Shown: piece after piece, positions 1 to 5,239 of the stretch
How the letters are laid out: each line of letters begins with the position of its first letter
Position numbering within the stretch: position 1 is the stretch's first letter
Assembly (NCBI GenBank): GCA_024653385.1
Contig: JANLFZ010000403.1
Coordinates: 438 to 5,778, forward strand
From: Thermoguttaceae bacterium
GTDB taxonomy: Bacteria > Planctomycetota > Planctomycetia > Pirellulales > Thermoguttaceae
Reading direction: 5' to 3'
DNA length: 5,341 nt
Notes under the pieces: model-generated
Database searches by the model: none
The model's input: the letters and a program-made list of their open reading frames with translations, nothing else
Told to the model about the DNA's origin: nothing
Made by a program: the position numbers and the translations under genes

Positions 1-73
1 CGCGGCACTGCCGCAGGCGGTGGCCGCGCGCCCACGGGTTTCCTCGACACTCCCGCATGCAGTCCAGCCCCAG

Positions 74-730
74 TTACAGATTGGCGGCCACAAAGGGCGA
101 GCTTGCCGCGTTGAGCCGGGCTGAAGTGGAACCTGCCAGGCTCAGCGTGGCGATCTTCTGGGTATAGCCGCACAAGCGGACCGCCTCGGCCACCTCCTCC
201 ACCAGCGTCCCGTCCCCCGAACACACCAAGACCAGGCTCGCATCCGACGCGTCCAGAAGCCTACCGGTCATAAATAACAGCAAACCATCGGCATTGGAAA
301 TCCGCTCCCAACCTCGGCAACTGCGAACCAGGCGCGGGCGCTTCACGTGGGGCGTCCACCCGCACCGGGCCAGAAACTGCGCGCGGCGATTCGAGCCTTC
401 CGGTTCGGCCAGGACGACGTGGCGCCGGATCGCCGCCGCAGCCGCCTCCAGCTCTTGACCCAAGGTCCCCCAGCGGATCTGCAACCCTAAATCCTCGGCC
501 CCGCGATCGAGGTTCTGGACGTCGGCCACCGCCAGCACATTTTCCCCAGCCAAAGCTTGCAAAGGACCGGTGTAGGCGGCCACCTCCACCCACCGCCAGC
601 CGAAACGCCGGCGGACCTGCGTGCCCTCCTCATGCTCCCCAAGGCATCCACCGCGCCGCGGCCGAGCCATGGGAGGTGCAAAGGGGTTCCGGTGTTCGCC
701 AAAACGGAGAGGAAGAACAGTCGCGCTCAC
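74..730 (-). CDS. NYN-domain (PIN-like) predicted ribonuclease
   Basis: Predicted 218-residue protein with a C-terminal NYN/LabA-like domain (about residues 62-218). This PIN-like fold usually cuts RNA using a cluster of acidic residues. Visible landmarks are a first strand with the acidic and Asn positions (NVLAVADVQNL; D70, N73), a middle NADGLLLF segment (D148) and the late strand LVLVCSGDGTL (D173). These match the usual D-x-x-N, K-G-x-D and SGDxDF positions. The second aspartate that often follows the middle motif is not obvious. Residues 1-60 are Arg-rich and match nothing I recognise. I chose the GTG at 730 because GAGGAG lies nine bases upstream (745-740); the next ATG, at 670, has no ribosome site. 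It is the last gene of the minus-strand operon, 53 bases after the vWA gene. Domain call fairly sure; substrate unknown. Confidence 0.78.
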   Translation of the reverse strand: MSATVLPLRFGEHRNPFAPPMARPRRGGCLGEHEEGTQVRRRFGWRWVEVAAYTGPLQALAGENVLAVADVQNLDRGAEDLGLQIRWGTLGQELEAAAAAIRRHVVLAEPEGSNRRAQFLARCGWTPHVKRPRLVRSCRGWERISNADGLLLFMTGRLLDASDASLVLVCSGDGTLVEEVAEAVRLCGYTQKIATLSLAGSTSARLNAASSPFVAANL

Positions 731-783
731 GGCTCTAATCTCCTCGGGTACTGGTTTGACACACACAGGCGTTTCTCTTGCGA

Positions 784-1500
784 TTACGACCAGCACTTTT
801 GCTTGTAATGCAAGAGCTGGAGCACGGCTTCCTCCACCACCGCCACCTTGGTCTTGCCCTCCATGGACTGGGCCATACTTCCGCTCAGGTCGATGGCCAA
901 CACCGCGGTCTCCGAAGGATGCCGGCGACGATTCCGCCCCACGTGCCCTCCGGTTGCCCGCACCAACGCCTCCGTCAGCGCGCGCAAGCTCTGCACCGAA
1001 ACGAACCGGCCGCCGCTGGCCTGGCTGATCCGACGCAGCAGTGCCTCGTCGAATTGGTCCCCAAAGCCAATGGCGCATACCCGAACCCCCGCTCCCTTGG
1101 CCTGCTCCACCACCGTGTCGATCTTCCCGACTTCCACGTTCGGATACCCGTCCGAAAGCAGCCATATCCTCCGCCAGATCCCCAGCGGCAGCTCTTCCAG
1201 CAATCTCACCGCCTGCCGCAGACCATCGGCCAAGTTCGTCAGGCCCCCCACCTGTTCGTGCAGCTTCTGACTGTAGGCCAGCAGTTGCGGATCAAAAGGA
1301 TCGGCCGGTTTGGCCAGCACGACACCCCGGTCGCTGAAACCCACAATGCCGATGCGGTCGGGGCCATACACCCGCCGCTGGCGTCCTCCTGACTGCACTT
1401 TGCGGCCGGGCACCTGCGAAGGACACGTCGAAGGCACCGTTCGCGAAACGCCACCCCCAACACCCAACACGTCGAACAAACCTGCCAGGAACCCACGCAT
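784..1500 (-). CDS. vWA-domain protein with apparent circular permutation
   Basis: 238-residue protein recognisable as a vWA fold, a Rossmann-like domain that binds a metal through a MIDAS site and usually mediates protein contacts. The motif order is unusual. The strand RIGIVGF comes first (49-55), then the MIDAS threonine in GGLTNLADGL (T88), then LLSDG (D117), then VCAIGFGD (141-148). The DxSxS motif that normally opens the domain comes last, in VLAIDLSGSM (D204, S206, S208), followed by a helix ending at HYKQK. Joining the C-terminal helix to the N-terminal YGPDRIGIVGF would rebuild a standard vWA. Nothing downstream in any minus-strand frame looks like the rest of a second vWA domain. 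AAGGA lies eight bases before the ATG. It sits between a small unknown gene and a NYN nuclease gene. The alternative is a recombined or truncated tandem vWA gene. Confidence 0.8.
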   Translation of the reverse strand: MRGFLAGLFDVLGVGGGVSRTVPSTCPSQVPGRKVQSGGRQRRVYGPDRIGIVGFSDRGVVLAKPADPFDPQLLAYSQKLHEQVGGLTNLADGLRQAVRLLEELPLGIWRRIWLLSDGYPNVEVGKIDTVVEQAKGAGVRVCAIGFGDQFDEALLRRISQASGGRFVSVQSLRALTEALVRATGGHVGRNRRRHPSETAVLAIDLSGSMAQSMEGKTKVAVVEEAVLQLLHYKQKCWS

Positions 1501-1587
1501 CTCTTTGGTCCTTGTGACTGCTTGCCATCACACGCCGCGGCTAGGTCGCAAGCTCCAACCCAACCGACCCCTCCTCACCTGCATGCT

Positions 1588-1884
1588 CTACTGAACGCGC
1601 TTCCGATAGACCCCGGCCCACAGCCGGTACGGCTGGCCCGTGCGACGCTCCCGAATCCAGCCTTCCCGCCACCGGCATCCGTGAACCTCACAGGCGTACA
1701 CCGCCATGGGGTCCCCGGCATGGCTGGTCGACTCCGCGATGAACTTCATCCGCACCGGGATTGCGTGCTTGGTGCATAGTACCTCCAGATCCTTCATGAA
1801 CTGCGGTAGCCTCGCAGGCTCCTCAATCACTATCACCCGACGCCCATGGATTCCGTTGCCGTGATACCGACCAAACAGCGACAT
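1588..1884 (-). CDS. Small conserved-looking protein of unknown function
   Basis: 98-residue protein, first gene of the minus-strand operon. I do not recognise the family. The start is well supported: AAAGGAG (1898-1892) lies seven bases before the ATG, within a short leader starting at the predicted sigma-54 start site. The N-terminal half has alternating strand-like and helical segments (RRVIVIEEPARL, then FMKDLEVLCTKHAIPVRMKFIAE in outline). Cysteines and histidines lie in two small groups, C37/H40 and C65/H68/C70, which could bind a metal, though the pattern is no named zinc finger. The C-terminus is basic and aromatic (RWREGWIRER, then YRLWAGVYRKR), which would suit nucleic acid binding. 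No signal peptide or membrane segment is seen. The product is cytoplasmic and probably works with the vWA and NYN proteins encoded downstream (inference from operon position only). Confidence 0.7.
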   Translation of the reverse strand: MSLFGRYHGNGIHGRRVIVIEEPARLPQFMKDLEVLCTKHAIPVRMKFIAESTSHAGDPMAVYACEVHGCRWREGWIRERRTGQPYRLWAGVYRKRVQ

Positions 1885-1890
1885 CACCCT

Positions 1891-1898
1891 TCTCCTTT
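1891..1898 (-). promoter_or_regulatory. Ribosome binding site of the small operon-leading gene
   Basis: On the minus strand AAAGGAGA reads from 1898 to 1891, and GGAG ends seven bases before the ATG at 1884. A GTG directly precedes this ATG in the same frame, but the ATG has the better spacing. The site fixes the start of the 98-residue protein and rules out the longer upstream open frame that runs through the intergenic region. Confidence 0.8.
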
Positions 1899-1915
1899 CT
1901 TTCTTGAACTTCGGC

Positions 1916-1927
1916 GTCTTGCAAGAC
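1916..1927. repeat. 12-bp perfect palindrome over the left start site
   Basis: GTCTTGCAAGAC is its own reverse complement. It begins immediately after the -12 element of the minus-strand sigma-54 promoter and reaches the predicted start nucleotide, covering the region melted in the open complex. A protein bound here could block melting, so an operator is one reading; chance symmetry is another. The same palindrome is not present at the plus-strand promoter. Confidence 0.5.
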
Positions 1928-1943
1928 TGCAAAGCCCGTGCCA
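1928..1943 (-). promoter_or_regulatory. Sigma-54 (RpoN) -24/-12 promoter of the vWA/NYN operon
   Basis: The minus strand reads TGGCACGGGCTTTGCA from 1943 to 1928. This matches every fixed position of the sigma-54 core consensus TGGCACG-N4-TTGCW, and a pyrimidine precedes it as expected. The -24 GG (1942/1941) and -12 GC (1930/1929) are exactly ten bases apart. The predicted start is an A near 1917, giving a 33-base leader with a strong Shine-Dalgarno before the ATG at 1884. In this class an AAA+ enhancer-binding protein must drive ATP-dependent melting, so the operon should be silent until a specific signal arrives. No such activator gene lies in the window. Confidence 0.85.
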
Positions 1944-2233
1944 GAAGGGCGGATGGCCAACGTGCGGGCTGTGGAACGTGCCGCCCACACCGCTCATAGA
2001 AAGGCGCAACCCCCGCGCCAAGAAACCAAGAAGGCCCCGCAGACCCCGCTTTTTCCGCTCCTCTTGGGACCAGCACGCAAGTCTCACGGGACCCAGCCAT
2101 CTCCCAAGCCGGATTCCCCATCCCCTGCCAAGTGACGTGCTCCCCCGCCTCGTTCTCTCGCGAGCGAAAAGCCCCCGGTAACCCGCAACCTCCAACTTCA
2201 CCGGCCAGAGGAAAGCATGTCGGGCCTTGCGCT

Positions 2234-2258
2234 GGCGTGTCATGCACTGCGACACGCC
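2234..2258. promoter_or_regulatory. 8-bp inverted repeat, candidate enhancer-binding-protein site
   Basis: GGCGTGTC (2234-2241) and GACACGCC (2251-2258) are perfect inverted arms separated by nine bases. Their centre lies about 82 bases upstream of the predicted plus-strand start near 2328, inside the usual range for upstream activator sequences of sigma-54 enhancer-binding proteins. No T-run follows on either strand, so a terminator is unlikely. No clear second copy was seen next to the minus-strand promoter. The dyad is observed; its role is inferred. Confidence 0.6.
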
Positions 2259-2261
2259 GAT

Positions 2262-2277
2262 ATCTCACAATCTCACA
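2262..2277. repeat. Tandem 8-bp duplication (ATCTCACA x2)
   Basis: Two adjacent perfect copies of ATCTCACA lie between the inverted repeat and the plus-strand sigma-54 promoter. They may be a slippage product or half-sites read by a regulator on one face of the helix. Only two copies are present, so no function can be assigned. Confidence 0.55.
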
Positions 2278-2301
2278 GGGACCGGTCGGATCTCTCAGCC
2301 T

Positions 2302-2317
2302 TGGCACGCCAACTGCA
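2302..2317 (+). promoter_or_regulatory. Sigma-54 (RpoN) -24/-12 promoter of the cas2-RT-cas1 operon
   Basis: TGGCACGCCAACTGCA matches the sigma-54 core TGGCACG-N4-TTGCW at all positions but one (C for T at the first base of the -12 block). The -24 GG (2303/2304) and -12 GC (2315/2316) are ten bases apart, as required. The predicted start near 2328-2330 is about 50 bases before the cas2 ATG. Together with the opposite promoter at 1943-1928 it forms a divergent pair, and a dyad upstream is well placed for an activator. Confidence 0.78.
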
Positions 2318-2340
2318 TGGTGTCCCCCGGAGACCATTGG

Positions 2341-2356
2341 CTTCGAGACTTCGAGA
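2341..2356. repeat. Tandem 8-bp duplication (CTTCGAGA x2)
   Basis: Two adjacent perfect copies of CTTCGAGA fall in the predicted 5' untranslated region of the cas operon, ending 22 bases before the cas2 ATG. No ribosome site is visible between this duplication and the ATG. The duplication could be neutral or affect leader structure; nothing in the sequence decides this. Confidence 0.5.
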
Positions 2357-2378
2357 CCCTCGCCCCCTCGTGTCCGCT

Positions 2379-2546
2379 ATGCCCTTTGTCATCGCCTACG
2401 ACATCGCCGATCCTCGCCGCTTGCGCCGCGTGGCCCGCTTCTGGGAACGCCATGCCATCCGCTGCCAGAAACCCCTGGAAGGAATCGCCCGGGGACGAGT
2501 GCTCCCCCTGGAGCCACGTTGCGTGATCGCCGAGCCCGCAACATAG
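2379..2546 (+). CDS. cas2: Short Cas2 (internally deleted or degenerate)
   Basis: Cas2 forms the dimer at the core of the Cas1-Cas2 integrase complex that inserts spacers. The first 33 residues are typical: MPFVIAYDIADPRRLRRVARF with the conserved Asp at position 8, followed by the first helix and the IRCQK strand. The usual SVFE strand, second helix and following strands (about 35-40 residues) are missing. The protein ends after 55 residues with a segment (GRVLPLEPRCVI) that vaguely resembles the late Cas2 strand. The RT starts 24 bases after the stop, leaving no room for a normal 90-residue Cas2, and no other frame restores it. No Shine-Dalgarno is seen; GTG at 2370 is an alternative start. 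It is the first gene after the sigma-54 promoter. Family call good, function doubtful. Confidence 0.7.
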   Translation: MPFVIAYDIADPRRLRRVARFWERHAIRCQKPLEGIARGRVLPLEPRCVIAEPAT

Positions 2547-2570
2547 CACTTCGTCCACAAAGCGTAAACC

Positions 2571-3506
2571 ATGAAGCCCCACACCCAATCCCCAACCCAA
2601 CCGCCACTCGATCGTTCACTCTGGAATCTTCAGGCGCGCATCCACCAACAAGCGTGCCGCGGTTCCGGCCCTATGCCCAATTTGGCCGAGATACTTGTCG
2701 ATCGCCACAACCTCGCAGCCGCTTGGCACCGCGTCAGCTCGGCCGAAGGACACAATACCCCAGGGCCCGACGGCGTTACCGTTGCCGACATCGCTCCCAA
2801 GGCCGACGCTTGGCTGGCCCAACTGGCCATCGACCTCAAGAACCAACGCTACCGGCTCCAGCCGCCCCGTTGGGTACATATTCCCAAAACCTCCGACCCC
2901 ACCCGCTCCCGACGCCTCGGCATCCTCAACGTCCGCGACCGCGTGGTCCATACAGCCCTGAAACAAGTGCTGGAACCCCTCTTGGAACCTCTTTTCGTCC
3001 CCACCAGCTTCGGCTATCGCCCCGGGCTCTCCGTCCCCACCGCCCTGGCCGCCGCCACACGCCGGCTAGCCGGACCTTCCCATGCCCTTCCGTTCCGTTG
3101 GGCTCTCCACCTCGACGTTGCCGACTGCTTCGATTCCATCGACCATGCCCTCTTGATGGACATGCTCCGCCACCACGTGGCCGATCCACTGGTCCTTGGA
3201 CTCCTCCAGCAGGTGCTGGCGGTCGGCGGGCATTCGGTAGGCCGCTTCTGGCGCCCACGCACGTGCGGATTGGTTCAGGGTAGCTCCCTCTCCCCGCTCT
3301 TGTGCAATCGGTACCTCCATCCGGTCGATACGGCGCTGTCGGCCCTCGCTGCCCCCGCCGGCCCCCGCATTGCCTCGTTCCGCTATGCCGACGACCTCCT
3401 GCTCTTGGCCCCTACCCCCCGCGACCTGCGCCGCGCGGTCCGCTGCGTCCAACGCGAACTCGCCAGACTCCGCCTGCGTCTCCGTTCGCCTCGCTCCGCC
3501 GCGTAG
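2571..3506 (+). CDS. CRISPR-associated group II intron-like reverse transcriptase, catalytic part
   Basis: RNA-dependent DNA polymerase domain of the kind found beside Cas1, thought to let CRISPR capture spacers from RNA. Motifs occur in order: NTPGPDGVT (62-70), RRLGILNVRDRVVHTALKQV with SFGYRPG (about 114-152), LDVADCFDSIDH with catalytic D182 (181-192), GLVQGSSLSPLLCN (233-246, Val where Pro is usual), and FRYADDLLLLA with D274 and D275 (270-280). The frame stops at TAG (3504-3506), right where motifs 6-7 should be, and the same frame resumes with the rest of the protein. The expected NPxKT-like motif reads SPRSA, so its Lys-Thr is not evident. No Shine-Dalgarno precedes the ATG. It is a separate protein, not fused to Cas1 or Cas6. 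Assignment is firm; whether full-length product is made is open. Confidence 0.88.
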   Translation: MKPHTQSPTQPPLDRSLWNLQARIHQQACRGSGPMPNLAEILVDRHNLAAAWHRVSSAEGHNTPGPDGVTVADIAPKADAWLAQLAIDLKNQRYRLQPPRWVHIPKTSDPTRSRRLGILNVRDRVVHTALKQVLEPLLEPLFVPTSFGYRPGLSVPTALAAATRRLAGPSHALPFRWALHLDVADCFDSIDHALLMDMLRHHVADPLVLGLLQQVLAVGGHSVGRFWRPRTCGLVQGSSLSPLLCNRYLHPVDTALSALAAPAGPRIASFRYADDLLLLAPTPRDLRRAVRCVQRELARLRLRLRSPRSAA

Positions 3507-4019
3507 CATGTGGGCAAGAGCATTGCCTGGTTGGGCGTCGAAATCCGTCCTCGAGAAGCCTCCTGCAACAACGTCACCACCTTCGGCTACGTGGTCCCCC
3601 GACCCAAGCTCCAGCAGATGCTCGATACCCTCACCCAACTCACCGAGCCCCCCGAGGGGCGCCTCGATGTCCGCGTCTACCATCTGGCTGGCTGGCTCGC
3701 GTGCCTGAACGAACAGCTCCAGGCCTGGCGCCATGCCTACGAGTTCGCCGACAACGCCCCCGAGGTCTTCCGCGCCGTGGACGACCACGCCCACCGGCGG
3801 GTCCAGCGACTCCTGGCCCGCGTCACCCGCAAAACCTACTCCCAACTCAACCGCCTCTACCGCCAACGCCTCCCTCGCGGCTTCTTCACTTGGCAAGTCG
3901 ATGGCGTCCAACTGGTTGTCCTATCGGCTCGTGCCCCAAGGGCCCCCCAGGTCCGCGTCCGCCAGCCCCCTTGGGCCCAGCACCGCATGTCGAAGCCCCA
4001 AGACTCCGAAAACCCCTAG
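3507..4019 (+). CDS. C-terminal part of the same RT (end of palm, thumb/maturase-like)
   Basis: In-frame continuation of the RT after the TAG. HVGKSIAWLGVEI matches the motif 7 strand (usual form FLGF) that closes the palm. Next comes a helical thumb/maturase-like region: LAGWLACLNEQLQAW resembles the GW-x-YY helix of group II intron maturases, and VFRAVDDHAHRRVQRLLARV resembles the following ld-x-wv-x-rr-lr segment. The tail after about residue 150 is Pro/Arg-rich. The only nearby start, GTG at 3510, has no ribosome site, so independent translation seems unlikely. With readthrough the protein would be 483 residues, counting one at the TAG, a normal length for this RT class. It ends 27 bases before cas1. 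The alternatives are a decayed gene or a base-calling error at 3504-3506. Confidence 0.75.
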   Translation, partial: HVGKSIAWLGVEIRPREASCNNVTTFGYVVPRPKLQQMLDTLTQLTEPPEGRLDVRVYHLAGWLACLNEQLQAWRHAYEFADNAPEVFRAVDDHAHRRVQRLLARVTRKTYSQLNRLYRQRLPRGFFTWQVDGVQLVVLSARAPRAPQVRVRQPPWAQHRMSKPQDSENP

Positions 4020-4046
4020 ACCACTTGCTCCACCGAGGTCACGCCC

Positions 4047-5072
4047 ATGCCTACACCAACCACCCTTGCCACCCCCGTTGTCCACCTGGTCGGACCTGGC
4101 AAGCTGCACGTTGCCTCCGGCCAACTGGCTTTCACCGCCCCCGATCGCCAACCCCTCCGCTTTGACGCCCAAACCCTTCGCAGCGTCTTCTGCTATGGCC
4201 AAGTCAGCGTTTCGGGAGACGCCATCGAACTCTTGCTGCACCATCGTGTCGAACTTTGTTGGATGACTCAAGCCGGCTTCCGCTGTCACGGACGCTTGGT
4301 CGGCGACCATTCCGACTCCACCTCCATCCGCATCCTCCAACACCGCGTGCTGGCCCTGCCTTTCCTTCGCCTCGTGTTGGCTCGAGAGATCGTCCAAGCC
4401 AAAATCCGTTCCCAGATCGACGCCGCGCGACATTACCAACGTCAAGGCTGCCGTGCGGCTGGCACCATCCTCGGGCCGCTCCAACATACGTTGGACCAAT
4501 GCCGACAAGCCAGCTCCTTGGATAGCCTCCGCGGAATTGAAGGCCATGCCAGCGCCCTATGGTTCCAAGCCTTCGCTCAGTTGCTGCGTGCCCCTTGGCA
4601 GTTCCCTCGCCGCACCCGTCGCCCTCCCACCGATCCCGTCAACGCCTTGCTCAGCTTGGCCTACACCTGGCTAACCCAACGGGCTGCTGCCGTGGTCCAA
4701 GCCCGCGGCATGGAAGTGGCGCTGGGCGCCTTGCACGACGTTCATCCCGGCCGCCCCTCCCTGGCGTGCGATCTCATCGAACCCCTGCGCGTCCCGGCCG
4801 TGGACCGTTGGGTCATCAAGCTCTGCAACCGCAACGAAATCTCCCCGGCCGATTTCATTCACGAGGGCTCGGCCTTCCGCCTCGCGACCCAGGTCTTCGG
4901 CCGCGTGCTGGCCAATTGGGAAACCCATTACTCGCAAACCCGCCAGGATCAAGCCCTCCAAGCAAGGCTCGAGGACATTGTAAATGGCCTCCGACGTTTG
5001 GCAGAACACGGGATTACGACCCAGCACGCAGGATACATACCCCCATTGCCTGAGGGGATCCTAAACCCGTGA
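4047..5072 (+). CDS. cas1: Cas1 CRISPR integrase
   Basis: 341-residue metal-dependent integrase that inserts spacers at the leader end of the array, normally with Cas2. The N-terminal beta-rich domain (about 10-95) includes LRSVFCYGQVSVSGDAIELL. The C-terminal helical domain carries the catalytic residues: E165 in LRGIEGHASALWF, H230 in LGALHDVHPGRPSL, and D242/E245 in CDLIEPLR, followed by VDRWV. These match the conserved Glu-His-Asp(Glu) metal site. The length is normal and nothing is missing. GAGG (4035-4038) lies eight bases before the ATG, the only clear Shine-Dalgarno among the three cas genes. It is the last gene of the cas2-RT-cas1 operon, with the leader and array directly downstream. 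It carries no fused RT or Cas6 domain. Subtype cannot be assigned without effector genes; RT association suggests type III ancestry. Confidence 0.95.
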   Translation: MPTPTTLATPVVHLVGPGKLHVASGQLAFTAPDRQPLRFDAQTLRSVFCYGQVSVSGDAIELLLHHRVELCWMTQAGFRCHGRLVGDHSDSTSIRILQHRVLALPFLRLVLAREIVQAKIRSQIDAARHYQRQGCRAAGTILGPLQHTLDQCRQASSLDSLRGIEGHASALWFQAFAQLLRAPWQFPRRTRRPPTDPVNALLSLAYTWLTQRAAAVVQARGMEVALGALHDVHPGRPSLACDLIEPLRVPAVDRWVIKLCNRNEISPADFIHEGSAFRLATQVFGRVLANWETHYSQTRQDQALQARLEDIVNGLRRLAEHGITTQHAGYIPPLPEGILNP

Positions 5073-5150
5073 AACCCCAGGACGTCCAGGCAAGACCCCA
5101 ACTGACAGGCAGAAAAGGAGATGCATCGTGTCGCGTGCCTTGGTCGCAAA

Positions 5151-5166
5151 GGAGCCGGACGGCTCC
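5151..5166 (+). repeat. Stem-loop in the leader
   Basis: GGAGCC and GGCTCC pair perfectly around a four-base GGAC loop, 79 bases after the cas1 stop. No T-run follows, so it is not a standard intrinsic terminator. It could still weaken transcription running from cas1 into the array, or be a structural element of the leader. Confidence 0.5.
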
Positions 5167-5200
5167 AACCGCGCGAAAGCCACGATCCAGGCAAACCCCC

Positions 5201-5228
5201 TTGCCAAATGTCTGGCCGGCCGTATGAT
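5201..5228 (+). promoter_or_regulatory. Sigma-70-like promoter for the CRISPR array
   Basis: TTGCCA (5201-5206, five of six matches to TTGACA) and TATGAT (5223-5228, five of six matches to TATAAT) are separated by 16 bases. Transcription would begin near 5235, about five bases before the first repeat. The position and direction are what a pre-crRNA promoter needs. It also suggests that the array is expressed by the housekeeping sigma factor while the cas genes are under sigma-54. Confidence 0.65.
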
Positions 5229-5239
5229 AGGACGACAAG

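Larger units (their letters stand above)
1885..2378. other. Divergent regulatory region between the two operons
   Basis: This 494-base gap has no convincing gene. Open frames crossing it have no ribosome sites and look like GC-rich chance frames. It holds two outward-facing sigma-54 promoter matches (1943-1928 minus, 2302-2317 plus), a 12-bp palindrome (1916-1927), an 8-bp inverted repeat (2234-2258) and two 8-bp tandem duplications (2262-2277, 2341-2356). Weaker symmetry is also present: GGCGC-N7-GCGCC at 2003-2019, lying 86-102 bases upstream of the left start site; AACGTGC repeated directly at 1959-1965 and 1975-1981; CTCGCGAG at 2157-2164; and CTTGGGA/TCCCAAG arms at 2063-2069 and 2102-2108. 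The layout suits two divergent promoters sharing activator input. Confidence 0.75.
5073..5239 (+). promoter_or_regulatory. CRISPR leader
   Basis: This is the 167-base stretch between the cas1 stop and the first repeat. Transcription toward the array is inferred because the repeat ends in GTTGAAAC, the usual 5' handle of crRNAs in this repeat class. It contains a sigma-70-like promoter near its end, a GGAGCC/GGCTCC hairpin (5151-5166), GGACGTCC (5080-5087) and GGCCGGCC (5214-5221). A GTG (5128) preceded by AAGGAG opens a frame with no stop through to the window end; I do not count it as a gene. Confidence 0.75.

Noticed and set aside
1..58. Possible start of a further minus-strand gene at ATG 58
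   Set aside because: Only 19 codons are visible, no good ribosome site precedes it, and nothing recognisable is encoded. The GCGGCA/TGCCGC symmetry nearby has no T-run, so no terminator is called either.
74..1165. Long minus-strand frame extending the NYN gene upstream to 1165
   Set aside because: The upstream part overlaps the vWA gene in another frame and is Gly/Arg-rich shadow sequence. The GTG at 730 has a strong Shine-Dalgarno, so the gene starts there.
1588..2337. Long minus-strand frame extending the small protein through the intergenic region
   Set aside because: It would run over both sigma-54 promoters and lacks a ribosome site. ATG 1884 has a clear AAAGGAG.
2132..3283. 383-codon plus-strand frame over cas2 and the RT
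   Set aside because: Composition is Pro/Arg-rich out-of-frame translation of C-rich DNA. The overlapping frames carry recognisable Cas2 and RT motifs.
3066..3911. 281-codon minus-strand frame antisense to the RT
   Set aside because: Acidic Gly/Glu/Val-rich antisense of GC-rich RT codons with no motif or ribosome site; the RT motifs are on the plus strand.
4047..5072. Fusion of the RT with Cas1
   Set aside because: The RT ends with a stop at 4017-4019 and cas1 has its own Shine-Dalgarno and ATG 27 bases later; they are separate genes.
5151..5166. Intrinsic terminator after cas1
   Set aside because: The stem is good but AACCGCG follows instead of a T-run.
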